Positions 20,333-28,950 of a stretch of 64,000 nucleotides of DNA are shown one piece after another. The notes beneath the pieces were generated by a model that was given only the letters and a program-made list of their open reading frames with translations, was not told where the DNA came from and made no database searches. The number at the start of each line of letters is the position of its first letter. Position 1 is the stretch's first letter. Where the stretch lies: positions 186,001 to 250,000 of the forward strand of contig NZ_AP024323.1 in NCBI RefSeq assembly GCF_018408855.1, read 5' to 3'. Both the position numbers and the translations under genes were made by a program. This DNA comes from Caballeronia sp. NK8. Lineage in GTDB: Bacteria; Pseudomonadota; Gammaproteobacteria; Burkholderiales; Burkholderiaceae.

Positions 20333-21916
20333 TCAGAACAAGCCGCGGAAGGCCCAGAACAGCAAACCCGCGAGCGCGATCGATACCGGCAGCGTGAGGA
20401 TCCACGCGAGCGCGAGGCTGCGCACGGTGCGCCATTGCAGGCCCGAGCCGTTCGCGGCCATCGTGCCCGCGACGCCCGATGACAACACGTGTGTCGTGCT
20501 GACCGGCAGGCCGTAGACATCGGCGGCGCCGATGGTCAGCATCGCGACGAGTTCCGCCGACGCGCCTTGTCCATACGTCAGATGCGACTTGCCGATGCGC
20601 TCGCCGACCGTCACGACGATGCGCTTCCAGCCGACCATCGTGCCGAGGCCGAGCGCCACCGCGACGGCGACTTTCACCCACGTCGGGATGAACTTGGTCG
20701 CGTGGTCGAGCTGCTTCTTGTAGTTGTCGAGCACGGCGGTGTCATCGGCGGAGAACGCGGGCGTCTTCTGCTTTTCCATGATGCGCAGCGCTTCGGACGC
20801 AATGTACATCTGGTTGCGCACGTTGCGGACGTTGTCTTGCGGCACGGCGGCGATCGTCTGGCTCGGGCGGATCTGCGCTTCGATCGAATCCACCACGCTC
20901 TTCAGCGATGCGATCGTGTCCGGCGCGAGCGTCTTCGTCTGCACGAACTTCTCGACCTGGCCGCGCGCGTCGGCGGCGGGCGCCGCGCCGTTGGTGTAGC
21001 GCTGCAGCACGTCGGATGCGCTGTGGCTCACCGCGACGAAGGTCTGCGTCTCGTTCGCCGTCACAGCCTTGTTCAGCGCGTAGGCGGTCGGCACGGTGCC
21101 GATCAGGATCAGCATGATGAGGCCCATGCCTTTCTGGCCGTCGTTGGAGCCGTGCGCGAACGACACGCCCGTGCAGGTGAGAATCAGCAGGCAGCGAATC
21201 CAGAACGGCGGCGGCGTGTTTTTCTTCGGCTCCTTGTAGAGCGCCGGCACGCGCACGACGAGCTTCAGCACATACAGCAGGAAACCGGCGGCGACGAAGC
21301 CGACGATCGGCGAGAACAGCAGCGATTTGCCCACCGACGCCGCCTGGCTCCAGTCGACGCCCGACGTGCCGTTGGTCCCGTGCAGCATCTGATTCATCAG
21401 GCCGACGCCGATCACCGAACCGATCAGCGTATGCGAACTCGAAGAAGGAAGACCGAGCGCCCAGGTGCCGAGATTCCAGATGATCGCCGCGATCAGCAGT
21501 GCGAACACCATCGCGAAGCCTTGCGAGCTGCCCACGCCGATGATCAGCTCGACCGGCAGCAGTTGCAGGATGCCGAACGCCACCGCGCCGCTCGACACCA
21601 GCACGCCGATGAAATTCCATGCGCCCGACCAGACGACAGCCAGGTTCGGCGTCAGCGAGTGCGTGTAAATTACGGTTGCGACGGCATTGGCCGTGTCATG
21701 AAAGCCGTTGACGAACTCGAAGCCCAGCGCGATCAGCAGCGCGATGGCAAGCATGATGTACGGAAACGCCGACGATTCGCGCACCGGCGCGAGGTCGTCG
21801 AGCAGATGCATGATGCAGTACACGGCGCCCGCGAAGATCGCGAGCAGGAACACCAGCAGCGCGATTCGCTGTCCGGGCGTGCGGCCGTTCTGGGAAGGGA
21901 AGGCAATCTGGTTCAT
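20333..21916 (-). CDS. Low-affinity inorganic phosphate transporter, PiT family
   Basis: A 527-residue inner-membrane carrier that imports phosphate with protons or as metal-phosphate. The PiT signature is present: GFEFVNGFHDTANAVATVIYT near residue 65, its repeat in the second half GADVYGLPVSTTHVLSSGVAG, and SSSSHTLIGSVIGVGL. SFAHGSNDGQKGMGLIMLIL is also diagnostic. About ten membrane helices are split by a hydrophilic loop of roughly 120 residues (about 315-430), a PitA-like layout. The ATG at 21916 has AAGGACGC upstream. The neighbouring divergent gene encodes a CYTH-CHAD protein likely tied to polyphosphate, which suggests a phosphate-storage theme. Confidence 0.92.
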   Translation of the reverse strand: MNQIAFPSQNGRTPGQRIALLVFLLAIFAGAVYCIMHLLDDLAPVRESSAFPYIMLAIALLIALGFEFVNGFHDTANAVATVIYTHSLTPNLAVVWSGAWNFIGVLVSSGAVAFGILQLLPVELIIGVGSSQGFAMVFALLIAAIIWNLGTWALGLPSSSSHTLIGSVIGVGLMNQMLHGTNGTSGVDWSQAASVGKSLLFSPIVGFVAAGFLLYVLKLVVRVPALYKEPKKNTPPPFWIRCLLILTCTGVSFAHGSNDGQKGMGLIMLILIGTVPTAYALNKAVTANETQTFVAVSHSASDVLQRYTNGAAPAADARGQVEKFVQTKTLAPDTIASLKSVVDSIEAQIRPSQTIAAVPQDNVRNVRNQMYIASEALRIMEKQKTPAFSADDTAVLDNYKKQLDHATKFIPTWVKVAVAVALGLGTMVGWKRIVVTVGERIGKSHLTYGQGASAELVAMLTIGAADVYGLPVSTTHVLSSGVAGTMAANGSGLQWRTVRSLALAWILTLPVSIALAGLLFWAFRGLF

Positions 21917-22092
21917 GTCGCGTCCTTGGGGCCGGCCTTGCGCGAGGTCGTGTGAGGAGTTGAAAGGCAGACGAGCAGCGTTCAGAAGCACAAATGGCCA
22001 TGTTTCCCGCGCCATGTGTCGATTTCATGACTTCGGAAAAACTGGCTTTTCGTATGACTTGATAGCGGCGCGAGACCGCTTCGGGAGTCTTC

Positions 22093-23550
22093 ATGACGGT
22101 GTGGGTCGAAGTTGCGCTGCAATCGCATCGTTCCAGCTCAGGTTCCGTCGGCGCGCTTGCCGACGCGTTGCAGCGCATTGCCGCCTTCGCGGACGTGACG
22201 CCCGTGCGTGCGCGCTTCACGACACGGGAGATTCCGCTGAAGGTGCCGGGCTGGCGGCTGTCGATCGACACGCTGGACGGCGCGCGCACGCTGTGCGCCG
22301 TGCAGGAGGAAGGCACGCCGATTTCCGGCTTCACGCGTTATCGGACCTTCGCGCGGCCTGCGAGCGACGATCTGGCGGCATCGCTGAGGGAATTCGCCCA
22401 GGCCGACGATGCGTTGCGCGAACCGCTCGACGGGCCGCTGCCGGATACCGATCTGGAGCGTGAGATCGAGCGCATCGAATGGCGTATCGACGCGGGCGGC
22501 GCGGATGTCCTCGCCACGCTCGAAGCCTCCAGCAACGGGCCGCCGATTTTGCGGCTCGCGGCGGCGTCGGTGGGTGGCGCGTTCGATGCGGTGTTCCGGC
22601 TCGCGGGCGAGGTCATCGACGCAGCGTCGTTTTTCGTCGCGCCGGACGAAGCGCAGGAATCAGAGACGGCGCCCGTGCATGCGGCACGGCTCGATCTGCC
22701 GCGCACCGCGACGCGCCACGAGGCGTTCGTCGCGATCGCGGCGTCGGTGGCGCAACACTGGTTCGGCAACGCGGCTGCATCGCATGCAAGTCTCGGCGAT
22801 GAGCATGTGCATCAGTTGCGTGTCGCGCAGCGGCGCCTGAAGACGCTGTTGAAACTCTTCAAAAGCTATGTCGACGATGCCTGGAATACGCGCATCGCGC
22901 CGGATCTCGAGTGGTTCGGCGATCTGCTCGCCAATGCGCGCGACTGGGACGTCTTTACCGATCAAACGCTGCCCGCCTACGCCGAAGCAGACGACAGCGC
23001 CGAGCGCTGGCAGACGCTCATCGCCGCCGCCGACATCAAGCGGCGCGTCGCGCGGGACGCGGTGCGCGACGCGCTCGCGTCGAAGCGTTACGCGCGTCTG
23101 ACGCTCGCGTTCGTCGAATGGCTTGCGCGCTTCGCCTCGCAGGAAGACGCAGAGCCGGTACGGCTGGTCAGCTATGCCGCGAAGCGCATTCGCAAGGACT
23201 ACCGGCGCATCGCGCGCGCGCCCGATCTCGCATCGCTGGAAGCGCGCGAGCGGCATCGCGTGCGTATTCACGCGAAGCGGCTGCGCTATGCGCTCGAATT
23301 CTTCCGCTCGGTCACGTCGCGGCGCACGCGCAAGCAAACGGCGCAGCGGCTCGGCGAATTGCAGACGGTGCTCGGCGAAGCGAACGATGCGGCCGTCGCC
23401 GCCGACCGGCTCGCGGCCATTCCCGAGGCCAGCGATTACCAGCGCGGCTTCGCGCGGGCGTGGGGCGCGGCGTCGGCGAGAAAGGACGCGCAGGAAGGCG
23501 AGCGGCTGCTTCGCTCGATGCATCGTCCGCGTGTGAGGCCGTCGATATAA
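22093..23550 (+). CDS. CYTH-CHAD domain protein
   Basis: A 485-residue cytoplasmic protein. The C-terminal ~270 residues form a CHAD helical domain with conserved His and basic residues in HVHQLRVAQRRLKTLLKLF and RHRVRIHAKRLRYALEFF; CHAD domains bind polyphosphate granules. The N-terminal ~200 residues sit where a CYTH triphosphate-tunnel domain is expected, but the hallmark ExExK is not present (the start reads MTVWVEVALQSHR), so catalysis is doubtful. The ATG at 22093 has GGGAG upstream. It is divergent from pitA across 176 bases, which fits a polyphosphate-associated role. Confidence 0.85.
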   Translation: MTVWVEVALQSHRSSSGSVGALADALQRIAAFADVTPVRARFTTREIPLKVPGWRLSIDTLDGARTLCAVQEEGTPISGFTRYRTFARPASDDLAASLREFAQADDALREPLDGPLPDTDLEREIERIEWRIDAGGADVLATLEASSNGPPILRLAAASVGGAFDAVFRLAGEVIDAASFFVAPDEAQESETAPVHAARLDLPRTATRHEAFVAIAASVAQHWFGNAAASHASLGDEHVHQLRVAQRRLKTLLKLFKSYVDDAWNTRIAPDLEWFGDLLANARDWDVFTDQTLPAYAEADDSAERWQTLIAAADIKRRVARDAVRDALASKRYARLTLAFVEWLARFASQEDAEPVRLVSYAAKRIRKDYRRIARAPDLASLEARERHRVRIHAKRLRYALEFFRSVTSRRTRKQTAQRLGELQTVLGEANDAAVAADRLAAIPEASDYQRGFARAWGAASARKDAQEGERLLRSMHRPRVRPSI

Positions 23551-23551
23551 T
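23546..23551 (+). promoter_or_regulatory. Possible -10 box for the ModE-like gene
   Basis: TATAAT overlaps the CYTH-CHAD stop codon, 45 bases before the next ATG. No good -35 was found. Confidence 0.35.
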
Positions 23552-23595
23552 GCGGTTCGCGTTTCATCGTTTCGGCACGTCCGCAGAGGCAACAG

Positions 23596-24420
23596 ATGAC
23601 CAAAACAGCACTGCCAAAGGTGCGCGACCCGCTGAAACTCGGTGGCTCCGTGTGGCTGAGCAGCGGCACGGAGACGCTCGGCGGCGCGGCACGCATCGCC
23701 CTTCTGGCTGCGATTCGCGATGCGGGATCGATCACCGGCGCGGCGAAGGCCGTCGGCATGAGCTACAAGGCCGCGTGGGATGCAGTCGATACCATGAACA
23801 ACCTGGCCGGCGAACCGCTCGTGACGACCGCGGCGGGCGGCCGGGGCGGCGGCGGAACGACGCTGACGCCGGCGGCGCTGCGCCTCATCGACACGTACCG
23901 CGCGGTCGAGCGCGAGCATCGAAGATTTCTGGAAAGAGCGGGCGCGGCCATCGAAGGCTTCGCCCATGACTGGCAACTGATCGGGAGACTAGGAATGAAA
24001 ACAAGCGCACGCAATCAACTGGCCGGCAAGGTGACGAAGGTCACGCGCGGTGCGGTGAACGATGAAATCGAACTCGGTTTGCCAGGCGGCCAGACGATCG
24101 TCGCGGTCGTCACGCATGAAAGCACTCAGTCGCTGGGGCTGAAGGAAGGCAGCGACGCGTTTGCGCTCATCAAGGCGTCGTGGGTCATGCTGATGGAAGA
24201 CACGAACGCGAAACTTTCGGCACGCAATCAGTTGCGCGGCACGGTTGCCAGCGTAACGAAGGGCGCGGTGAACGCCGAAGTGACGCTTTCGCTCGACGGC
24301 GGCACCACCGTCACCGCGATCATCACGAATCAGAGCGCCGACTCGCTCGGCCTCGCGCAAGGTCAGAAGGCTGTGGCGGTGATCAAGGCATCGAGCGTGA
24401 TCATCGGCGTGAACGACTGA
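23596..24420 (+). CDS. modE: ModE-type molybdate-responsive regulator
   Basis: A 274-residue regulator with an N-terminal winged helix of LysR/ModE type (GGAARIALLAAIRDAGSITG, AAKAVGMSYKAAWDAVDTMN) and two tandem TOBE/MOP domains. The two MOP repeats begin KTSARNQLAGKVTKVTRGAV (about residue 135) and KLSARNQLRGTVASVTKGAV (about residue 208). MOP domains bind molybdate or tungstate and switch DNA binding. The length matches E. coli ModE (262). No molybdate transport or molybdopterin gene is in the window, so it acts in trans. The ATG at 23596 has AGAGG upstream. Confidence 0.9.
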   Translation: MTKTALPKVRDPLKLGGSVWLSSGTETLGGAARIALLAAIRDAGSITGAAKAVGMSYKAAWDAVDTMNNLAGEPLVTTAAGGRGGGGTTLTPAALRLIDTYRAVEREHRRFLERAGAAIEGFAHDWQLIGRLGMKTSARNQLAGKVTKVTRGAVNDEIELGLPGGQTIVAVVTHESTQSLGLKEGSDAFALIKASWVMLMEDTNAKLSARNQLRGTVASVTKGAVNAEVTLSLDGGTTVTAIITNQSADSLGLAQGQKAVAVIKASSVIIGVND

Positions 24421-24448
24421 GCGTCACGCCACGAAGGCGCGGGCCGCG

Positions 24449-25135
24449 TCAGGCGGCCGCGCGTTCCTTGGATGGAACTTCGGTGCGGCGCTCAGGGGCG
24501 CGATAGGTTTTCGCTTTCCAGCTCGCCCGCACGTAAGGGCGCTCGTGGCCCGACAGCCCGAGCGCGATTTCGGTGATCCAGTGCTGAGTCGGCACCGGCA
24601 CGCCATGCAGGGCCACGACGACTGCCGCGAGACTCGCGGCGACGGGCGTCGGCGCAAGCTTGCCGGACTCGGCTCGCCACGCGATCCACACGAACGCCAG
24701 CGCGACCACCGCGCCGAGCGCGCAGCCCGCCACCACTTCCGACACCGAATGCGCGTCGAGCACGACGCGCGATACTCCGACCCACACGCCCAGCAGCAGG
24801 CCGATCGCGGCGCCGGCCGCGCGGATTGCGCTGCGCGCGGGCAACAGCGCGACGAAAATCGCGACCGGCATAACCGCCGTCGACATAAGCGCGTGTCCGC
24901 TGATGCCGGTGAAATCGAGATGACGCACGCCGATGCCCCAGCCGATGAACGCGATCTTGCTCAACGCGACCAGGCCGCTCGCCGCGCCGAGCAATGCGAG
25001 CCATGCAAGCGCATATTTCCAGCGATAGCCGAGTGCGAGCCATGCGGCGACGATGAGCGCCGCAGGACCCATGACGCCGACGCTGCCGAGCGCGGTGATG
25101 GAGATCCAGATGGAAGTGGGCAAATCTACGGTCAT
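24449..25135 (-). CDS. PAP2-family membrane phosphatase
   Basis: A 228-residue integral membrane protein with about five or six helices. PAP2 motifs 2 and 3 are present as TGISGHALMST and SRVVLDAHSVSEVVAG; motif 1 (normally KxxxxxxRP) appears weak around SKIAFIGWGIGVRHLDF. Likely substrates are lipid phosphates such as undecaprenyl pyrophosphate or phosphatidate; the exact one is unknown. The basic C-terminal tail (KAKTYRAPERRTEVPSKERAAA) is cytoplasmic. The ATG at 25135 is preferred because the 37 upstream residues have no membrane-protein character. It is convergent with the ModE gene. Confidence 0.83.
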   Translation of the reverse strand: MTVDLPTSIWISITALGSVGVMGPAALIVAAWLALGYRWKYALAWLALLGAASGLVALSKIAFIGWGIGVRHLDFTGISGHALMSTAVMPVAIFVALLPARSAIRAAGAAIGLLLGVWVGVSRVVLDAHSVSEVVAGCALGAVVALAFVWIAWRAESGKLAPTPVAASLAAVVVALHGVPVPTQHWITEIALGLSGHERPYVRASWKAKTYRAPERRTEVPSKERAAA

Positions 25136-25446
25136 TAGTATTCTTGGATGCTTGGGAACGAATGATGCTCTTGCTGAACGGTTAGTGTGCGCCGCCGCAG
25201 ATGAACACAAGTATAACGCTTGGGAAGATGCTGAATTATGCGACATTGCTTAAACCAAGCTGACCGTTACATCGCGTAACTTACGTTTAATTTTGCCTTT
25301 AGTGTTGAATTTCCGTTATTTCATCTCGATATGTGAGTAGCGGGCGCGCGCCGTTCAGCCATGTTTGGTGTTATTGTGCAATGCACAACTCGGCGCGATC
25401 TTTCGTCGCGCCCGTCGACTTGCATGTTTGTGGAGGACCCAGCCGA
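25136..25446. other. Divergent promoter region, PAP2 phosphatase / PHB-family esterase
   Basis: This 311-base divergent spacer is distinctly AT-rich around 25240-25335 compared with its neighbours, as expected for promoters. A perfect 15-base palindrome lies at 25374-25388. Weak frames cross the region without support. Confidence 0.45.
25374..25388. promoter_or_regulatory. Palindrome TTGTGCAATGCACAA, candidate PhaR-type operator
   Basis: A perfect inverted repeat (TTGTGCA-A-TGCACAA) 59 bases before the esterase ATG. PhaR regulators of polyhydroxybutyrate metabolism bind TGC/GCA-containing palindromes, so regulation of this PHB-depolymerase-family gene by PhaR is a reasonable inference. Confidence 0.5.
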
Positions 25447-26625
25447 ATGTCGAAAAGCCTTACCAAGCTCTGGTTGCGCGGCTTGAGACGCCTGGTCGCC
25501 GGCCAAGTGGAATCGTTTCGCGCACCGAAGCCCCGCCCGGCGGCCAAGCCCGCGCGCGCGAAGACCGTCAAGTCAAAGCTGAAGTCGGGCGCGGCCACCA
25601 AAGCGACCGCAACCGCCAAGGCGACTGGCGCGCCTCGCGCCGGTGCGCGCCCGGCCATGCGCGAGTCACGCGTGCGGCCACGCGCTTCCGCCTGGGCGCG
25701 CGGGAAATGGGCGCGCTCGTATCACTCAGCGCCGCCCACGGCCGGCCGCTTCGTGAATCACATGTCGTACGCGCTTTACCTTCCGCCGAAAGACAGTCTG
25801 GAGCCGATGCCGCTCGTCGTGATGCTGCACGGCTGCAAGCAGAACGCCGACGAGTTCGCGCAAGGTACGCGCATCAACCTGCTCGCGGACCGGTACGGCT
25901 TCGCGGTGCTCTATCCGGAGCAGTCGAAGCACGATCACGCGCATCGCTGTTGGCGCTGGTACGACGATTCGGGCGCGGGCGGCGGTGGCGAGGCCGCTTC
26001 GGTCGTGTCCCTCGTGGGCGCGATGGTCGAGCAACACAACCTGGATCCGGAGCGCGTATATGTCGCCGGCATGTCGGCGGGTGCGGGGCTCGCGGCGCTT
26101 CTGGCTGTGCGTTATCCGTATCTGTTTGCGGCCGTCGGCCTGCATTCGGGCGTGGTCTTCGGCGAGGCGCGCTCGGCCATCGGCGCAATGGACGTGATGC
26201 GCCGCGGCAGCCGCACCGATCCCGTCACGCTGATCGACGCGGCTGTCGATGTTCGCGAGTATCCGGGCATGCCGGCGATCATCGTGCATGGCGAACTGGA
26301 CTCGGTCGTCACGTCGGCGAACGCCGGACAACTGGCGAAACAGTTTCTTCGGCTGAACGGCTTCGTCGATGCGGCGGGCAATCGCCGCGCGGGCGAAACA
26401 CGGGAGGAAACGCAGTCGGACGGCGTCGTGACGGATTACGTCAAGAACGGCAGGCGTGTGGTGAAGACAGCGATCGTGCGCGGCCTCGGTCATTCATGGG
26501 CCGGCGGCGACGATACCGTGGCGTTCCACTCGTCAAAGGGTCCGGACTCGTCGGCGCTGATGTGGGAGTTTTTCAAGCACCAGCGGCGGCCCAGCGTGGC
26601 TGCGCGCGATGTGTACGTCGCCTGA
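25447..26625 (+). CDS. PHB depolymerase-family esterase
   Basis: A 392-residue alpha/beta-hydrolase of the esterase PHB depolymerase family (LpqC-like). After a basic Lys/Arg/Ala-rich N-terminus of about 85 residues come YALYLPPKDSLEPMPLVVML, HGCKQNADEFAQGTRIN, the nucleophile elbow YVAGMSAGAGLAALLA (Ser), the Asp region in IIVHGELDSVV and the His in GLGHSWAGGDDTV. It may degrade medium- or short-chain polyhydroxyalkanoate or related esters. No clear signal peptide is seen; the basic N-terminus may instead bind granules or DNA. GGAGG precedes the ATG at 25447. Confidence 0.85.
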   Translation: MSKSLTKLWLRGLRRLVAGQVESFRAPKPRPAAKPARAKTVKSKLKSGAATKATATAKATGAPRAGARPAMRESRVRPRASAWARGKWARSYHSAPPTAGRFVNHMSYALYLPPKDSLEPMPLVVMLHGCKQNADEFAQGTRINLLADRYGFAVLYPEQSKHDHAHRCWRWYDDSGAGGGGEAASVVSLVGAMVEQHNLDPERVYVAGMSAGAGLAALLAVRYPYLFAAVGLHSGVVFGEARSAIGAMDVMRRGSRTDPVTLIDAAVDVREYPGMPAIIVHGELDSVVTSANAGQLAKQFLRLNGFVDAAGNRRAGETREETQSDGVVTDYVKNGRRVVKTAIVRGLGHSWAGGDDTVAFHSSKGPDSSALMWEFFKHQRRPSVAARDVYVA

Positions 26626-26715
26626 GGGCGGGCGGACAGCGTTTCGAGTGTTGCAATTTAGTCTTTAGTATCAGCGTTCTAGCAAACAGGGCTGGTGTTG
26701 GATCAGGGATTACCC

Positions 26716-26721
26716 TATAAT
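26716..26721 (+). promoter_or_regulatory. -10 box of the DUF3563 gene
   Basis: A consensus TATAAT 43 bases before the DUF3563 ATG. The -35 is not convincing. Confidence 0.45.
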
Positions 26722-26764
26722 CAGTTTCATAGGTAGTTACCCCAGTATTCAAGCGAGGCCCACC

Positions 26765-26938
26765 ATGTTCCTGCTCAGCCGTATTTTCCTGTTCCTGACC
26801 AAATCCGCCGACCAACGCGATCGCGAGCGCGACGACGCTTATCTCGCTGAAGCGACGGATATTTACGATCTCGAATATCGTATGAAGAAGCTGGACCAGC
26901 GCGTGACGGCGCGTCATCCGTCGTGGATGTCGAACTAA
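26765..26938 (+). CDS. DUF3563 family small protein
   Basis: A 57-residue protein beginning MFLLSRIFLFLTKSADQRDR and ending TARHPSWMSN. The N-terminal 12 residues are hydrophobic; the rest is charged and helical (DDAYLAEATDIYDLEYRMKK). This is the DUF3563 pattern, widespread in Burkholderia relatives and of unknown function. It stands alone with its own TATAAT and an excellent terminator after it, so it is probably monocistronic and well expressed. Confidence 0.85.
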   Translation: MFLLSRIFLFLTKSADQRDRERDDAYLAEATDIYDLEYRMKKLDQRVTARHPSWMSN

Positions 26939-26960
26939 GTTTCTGCTTCAGCAGTTCGGA

Positions 26961-26988
26961 AAAGCCGGCCCCGTGGGCCGGCTTTTTT
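26961..26988 (+). terminator. Terminator of the DUF3563 gene
   Basis: Stem AAAGCCGGCCC / GGGCCGGCTTT with loop CGT followed by Ts; 11 bp, perfect. Confidence 0.92.
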
Positions 26989-27001
26989 CGTTCTCGCTAT
27001 C

Positions 27002-27421
27002 TCAGATGACCTTCACGCGCACGTCGACGTTGTTGCGCGTGGCGTTCGAGTAAGGACAGACCTTGTGCGCGGCATCCACCAATGCCTGCGCTTCTGCGGC
27101 ATCGAGGCCCGGCAACGAAACGCGCAATTCGATGTCGAGCTTGAAACCGCCCGCATCGTTCGGGCCGACGCCCACGTCTGCCGTGACTGTCGTATCGGCC
27201 GGCACCGCGCGCTTTTGCTGGCCGCCGACGAACTTCATCGCCGACAGGAAGCAGGCCGAATAGCCCGCCGCGAAAAGCTGCTCAGGGTTCGTGCCCGGCG
27301 CGCCCGATCCGCCGAGTTCCTTCGGCGCGCTCAATTTCACGTTCAGTTGCTCGTCCGAAGACACTGCGCGGCCATCACGTCCGCCCGTGCTCGTCGCGGT
27401 TGCCTTGTACAGAATGCTCAT
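27002..27421 (-). CDS. ohr: Organic hydroperoxide resistance protein Ohr
   Basis: A 139-residue OsmC/Ohr-family thiol peroxidase that reduces organic and fatty-acid hydroperoxides. The two redox Cys sit in AAGYSACFLSAMKFV and AHKVCPYSNATRNN. NPEQLFAAGY and the C-terminal VDVRVKVI are typical of Ohr rather than OsmC. Length matches the family. The ATG at 27421 (MSILYKATATSTGGRDGRA) is the conserved start; the open frame extends to 27520 through the AT-rich operator region. ohrR lies directly upstream on the same strand. Confidence 0.95.
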   Translation of the reverse strand: MSILYKATATSTGGRDGRAVSSDEQLNVKLSAPKELGGSGAPGTNPEQLFAAGYSACFLSAMKFVGGQQKRAVPADTTVTADVGVGPNDAGGFKLDIELRVSLPGLDAAEAQALVDAAHKVCPYSNATRNNVDVRVKVI

Positions 27422-27473
27422 CTTTTCTCTCCGTCGGTTTCGGTTGTCGGTTGGGTACTGCGTGAACCACGGA

Positions 27474-27520
27474 CTAAATATATCGCGATAATAATTAGCG
27501 TGCAAATTAAAAATTACCAA
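27474..27520. promoter_or_regulatory. AT-rich operator region between ohrR and ohr
   Basis: The 132-base spacer contains an AT-rich block with the palindrome TATCGCGATA (27481-27490) and AATTAAAAATTACC. OhrR operators are AT-rich palindromes placed over the ohr promoter, so this is the probable site. Confidence 0.5.
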
Positions 27521-27553
27521 TCGATTCGTTGAGGATTCGCTATCGGGCGACGG

Positions 27554-28015
27554 TCACGCGTCGAGGTATTCGTTGAGCGAAGCGCGCAAGCGTACGAGGT
27601 CGTCGCGCAAGCGAAGCATGGCGTCGGCATCGGTGCCCGATGCGCAGTAGATTTCCGGCGGAATCGCCCGGGCGGCGCGTTTGAGATCGCGACCGACGTC
27701 AGTCAGCCGGATATGAACCTGCCGCTCGTCCTCGACTCCACGCACGCGCTCGACATATCCCTGCGCTTCGAGGCGTTTGAGCAGCGGCGTCATCGTCGCG
27801 GAATCCAGCGCGAGACGCGCGGCGATGTCCTTCACGGTCAGATCGTCGGCTTCCCAGAGCACGAGCATCGTCAGATATTGCGGATACGTCAGCCCGAGCT
27901 TCTCCAGAAGCGGCTTGTACGCCTTTGTCATCGCGAGCGATGTCGAATAGAGCGCGAAGCACAACTGCTGATCGAGTTCGAGCGGGAAGTCGGGCGAGGC
28001 GTCGGGCGAAGTCAT
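27554..28015 (-). CDS. ohrR: MarR-family organic peroxide sensor OhrR
   Basis: A 153-residue winged-helix repressor. The N-terminal reactive Cys is at residue 19 (QLCFALYSTSLAMTKAYKPL), followed by the MarR core YPQYLTMLVLWEADDLTVKD, SATMTPLLKRLEAQGYVER and wing DERQVHIRLTDVG. A second Cys at residue 124 (EIYCASG) suggests the two-Cys sensing type that forms an intersubunit disulfide. Oxidation releases ohr, encoded next. The ATG at 28015 is chosen; the long frame to 28381 runs antisense-like into the neighbour. Confidence 0.93.
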   Translation of the reverse strand: MTSPDASPDFPLELDQQLCFALYSTSLAMTKAYKPLLEKLGLTYPQYLTMLVLWEADDLTVKDIAARLALDSATMTPLLKRLEAQGYVERVRGVEDERQVHIRLTDVGRDLKRAARAIPPEIYCASGTDADAMLRLRDDLVRLRASLNEYLDA

Positions 28016-28119
28016 GGAGGGCGCGGCAGAAAGGCCGGGGCGGCCGATGGCGCTAGTGTACGTGCAATGCTTCGCGCACGAAGGATCGCCGCGCGCGTTC
28101 GCCGCGCGCGGCGTTTCGG

Positions 28120-28941
28120 TCAGGCGTTCGGTGTGCCGGGCGCGTCGGGAATGTCCGGCGAATCGGGCGATTGCACGCCGAAGCAGCCGCGATAGGTCGC
28201 GTAGAACGAGCAATACAGCGCGGTCGTCACGATGATCGATGCTGGCATCAGCACCGCGAGCGCCATTTCCTGACCCGCGCCGAGCGCCTGCATCAGCGCG
28301 GTGAGGCCGAACGACACCGCGAGCGCGATGACGATCCACAGCACGCCGTAGTAAACGAACGCGCCACGGTTGCGCCAGCAAGAAACGAGGCTGAAGAACA
28401 GCGCCTTCGCGGGCGGCACGTCATGCCACGCGACGAGGATCGGCGCGAACCAGAACAGCATCGCGACAGGGAGATAGCACGCCATCGCGACGAGCACCGC
28501 GAGCGGACTGAAGCTCGCGGCGACCGTCTCTGGATCCCCGGTCGGGGCGTCGCCCATCATGAGGCTGAGCAGCGTGCCGCCGTCGACGAGCGCGGATGCC
28601 GCGAAAATCGCGGCCATCGCAACGATATACAGCGCGCCCAGCGCGAGCAGCCGGCGCGCGACGATGCCGCCGTACGAGCGGAAGCCGTCGACGAGAACCG
28701 TCGGCCAGACCGGCTTGCCCGCGATCGTGTTGCGGCACGCCGCCATGAAGCCGACCGCGACGCCCGGAATGAACAGGAGCGGCAGAATCGGGCCGATGAG
28801 CGGCACGCGCGAGATCAGCGTCATCACGAACAGATAGGCGAAGAACACCGTGAGAAACGCAAACGGGTTGCGGCGGAACAGCCAGATGCCCTGACGGAAC
28901 CACACGTAGCCGGTCTTGGCGGGAACTTCGATCAGTCGCAT
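28120..28941 (-). CDS. BPSS1780 family membrane protein
   Basis: A 273-residue integral membrane protein of the family named after B. pseudomallei BPSS1780. It begins MRLIEVPAKTGYVWFRQGIW and has about six hydrophobic segments, including FAFLTVFFAYLFVMTLIS, AAIFAASALVDG, AVLVAMACYLPVAMLFWFAP and a C-terminal ALAVLMPASIIVTTALYCSF. Function unknown. It starts 10 bases after thrB, so it is in the same operon. The C-terminal 20 residues are Pro/Asp-rich and cytoplasmic. Confidence 0.85.
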   Translation of the reverse strand: MRLIEVPAKTGYVWFRQGIWLFRRNPFAFLTVFFAYLFVMTLISRVPLIGPILPLLFIPGVAVGFMAACRNTIAGKPVWPTVLVDGFRSYGGIVARRLLALGALYIVAMAAIFAASALVDGGTLLSLMMGDAPTGDPETVAASFSPLAVLVAMACYLPVAMLFWFAPILVAWHDVPPAKALFFSLVSCWRNRGAFVYYGVLWIVIALAVSFGLTALMQALGAGQEMALAVLMPASIIVTTALYCSFYATYRGCFGVQSPDSPDIPDAPGTPNA

Positions 28942-28950
28942 GTCGCAGGG

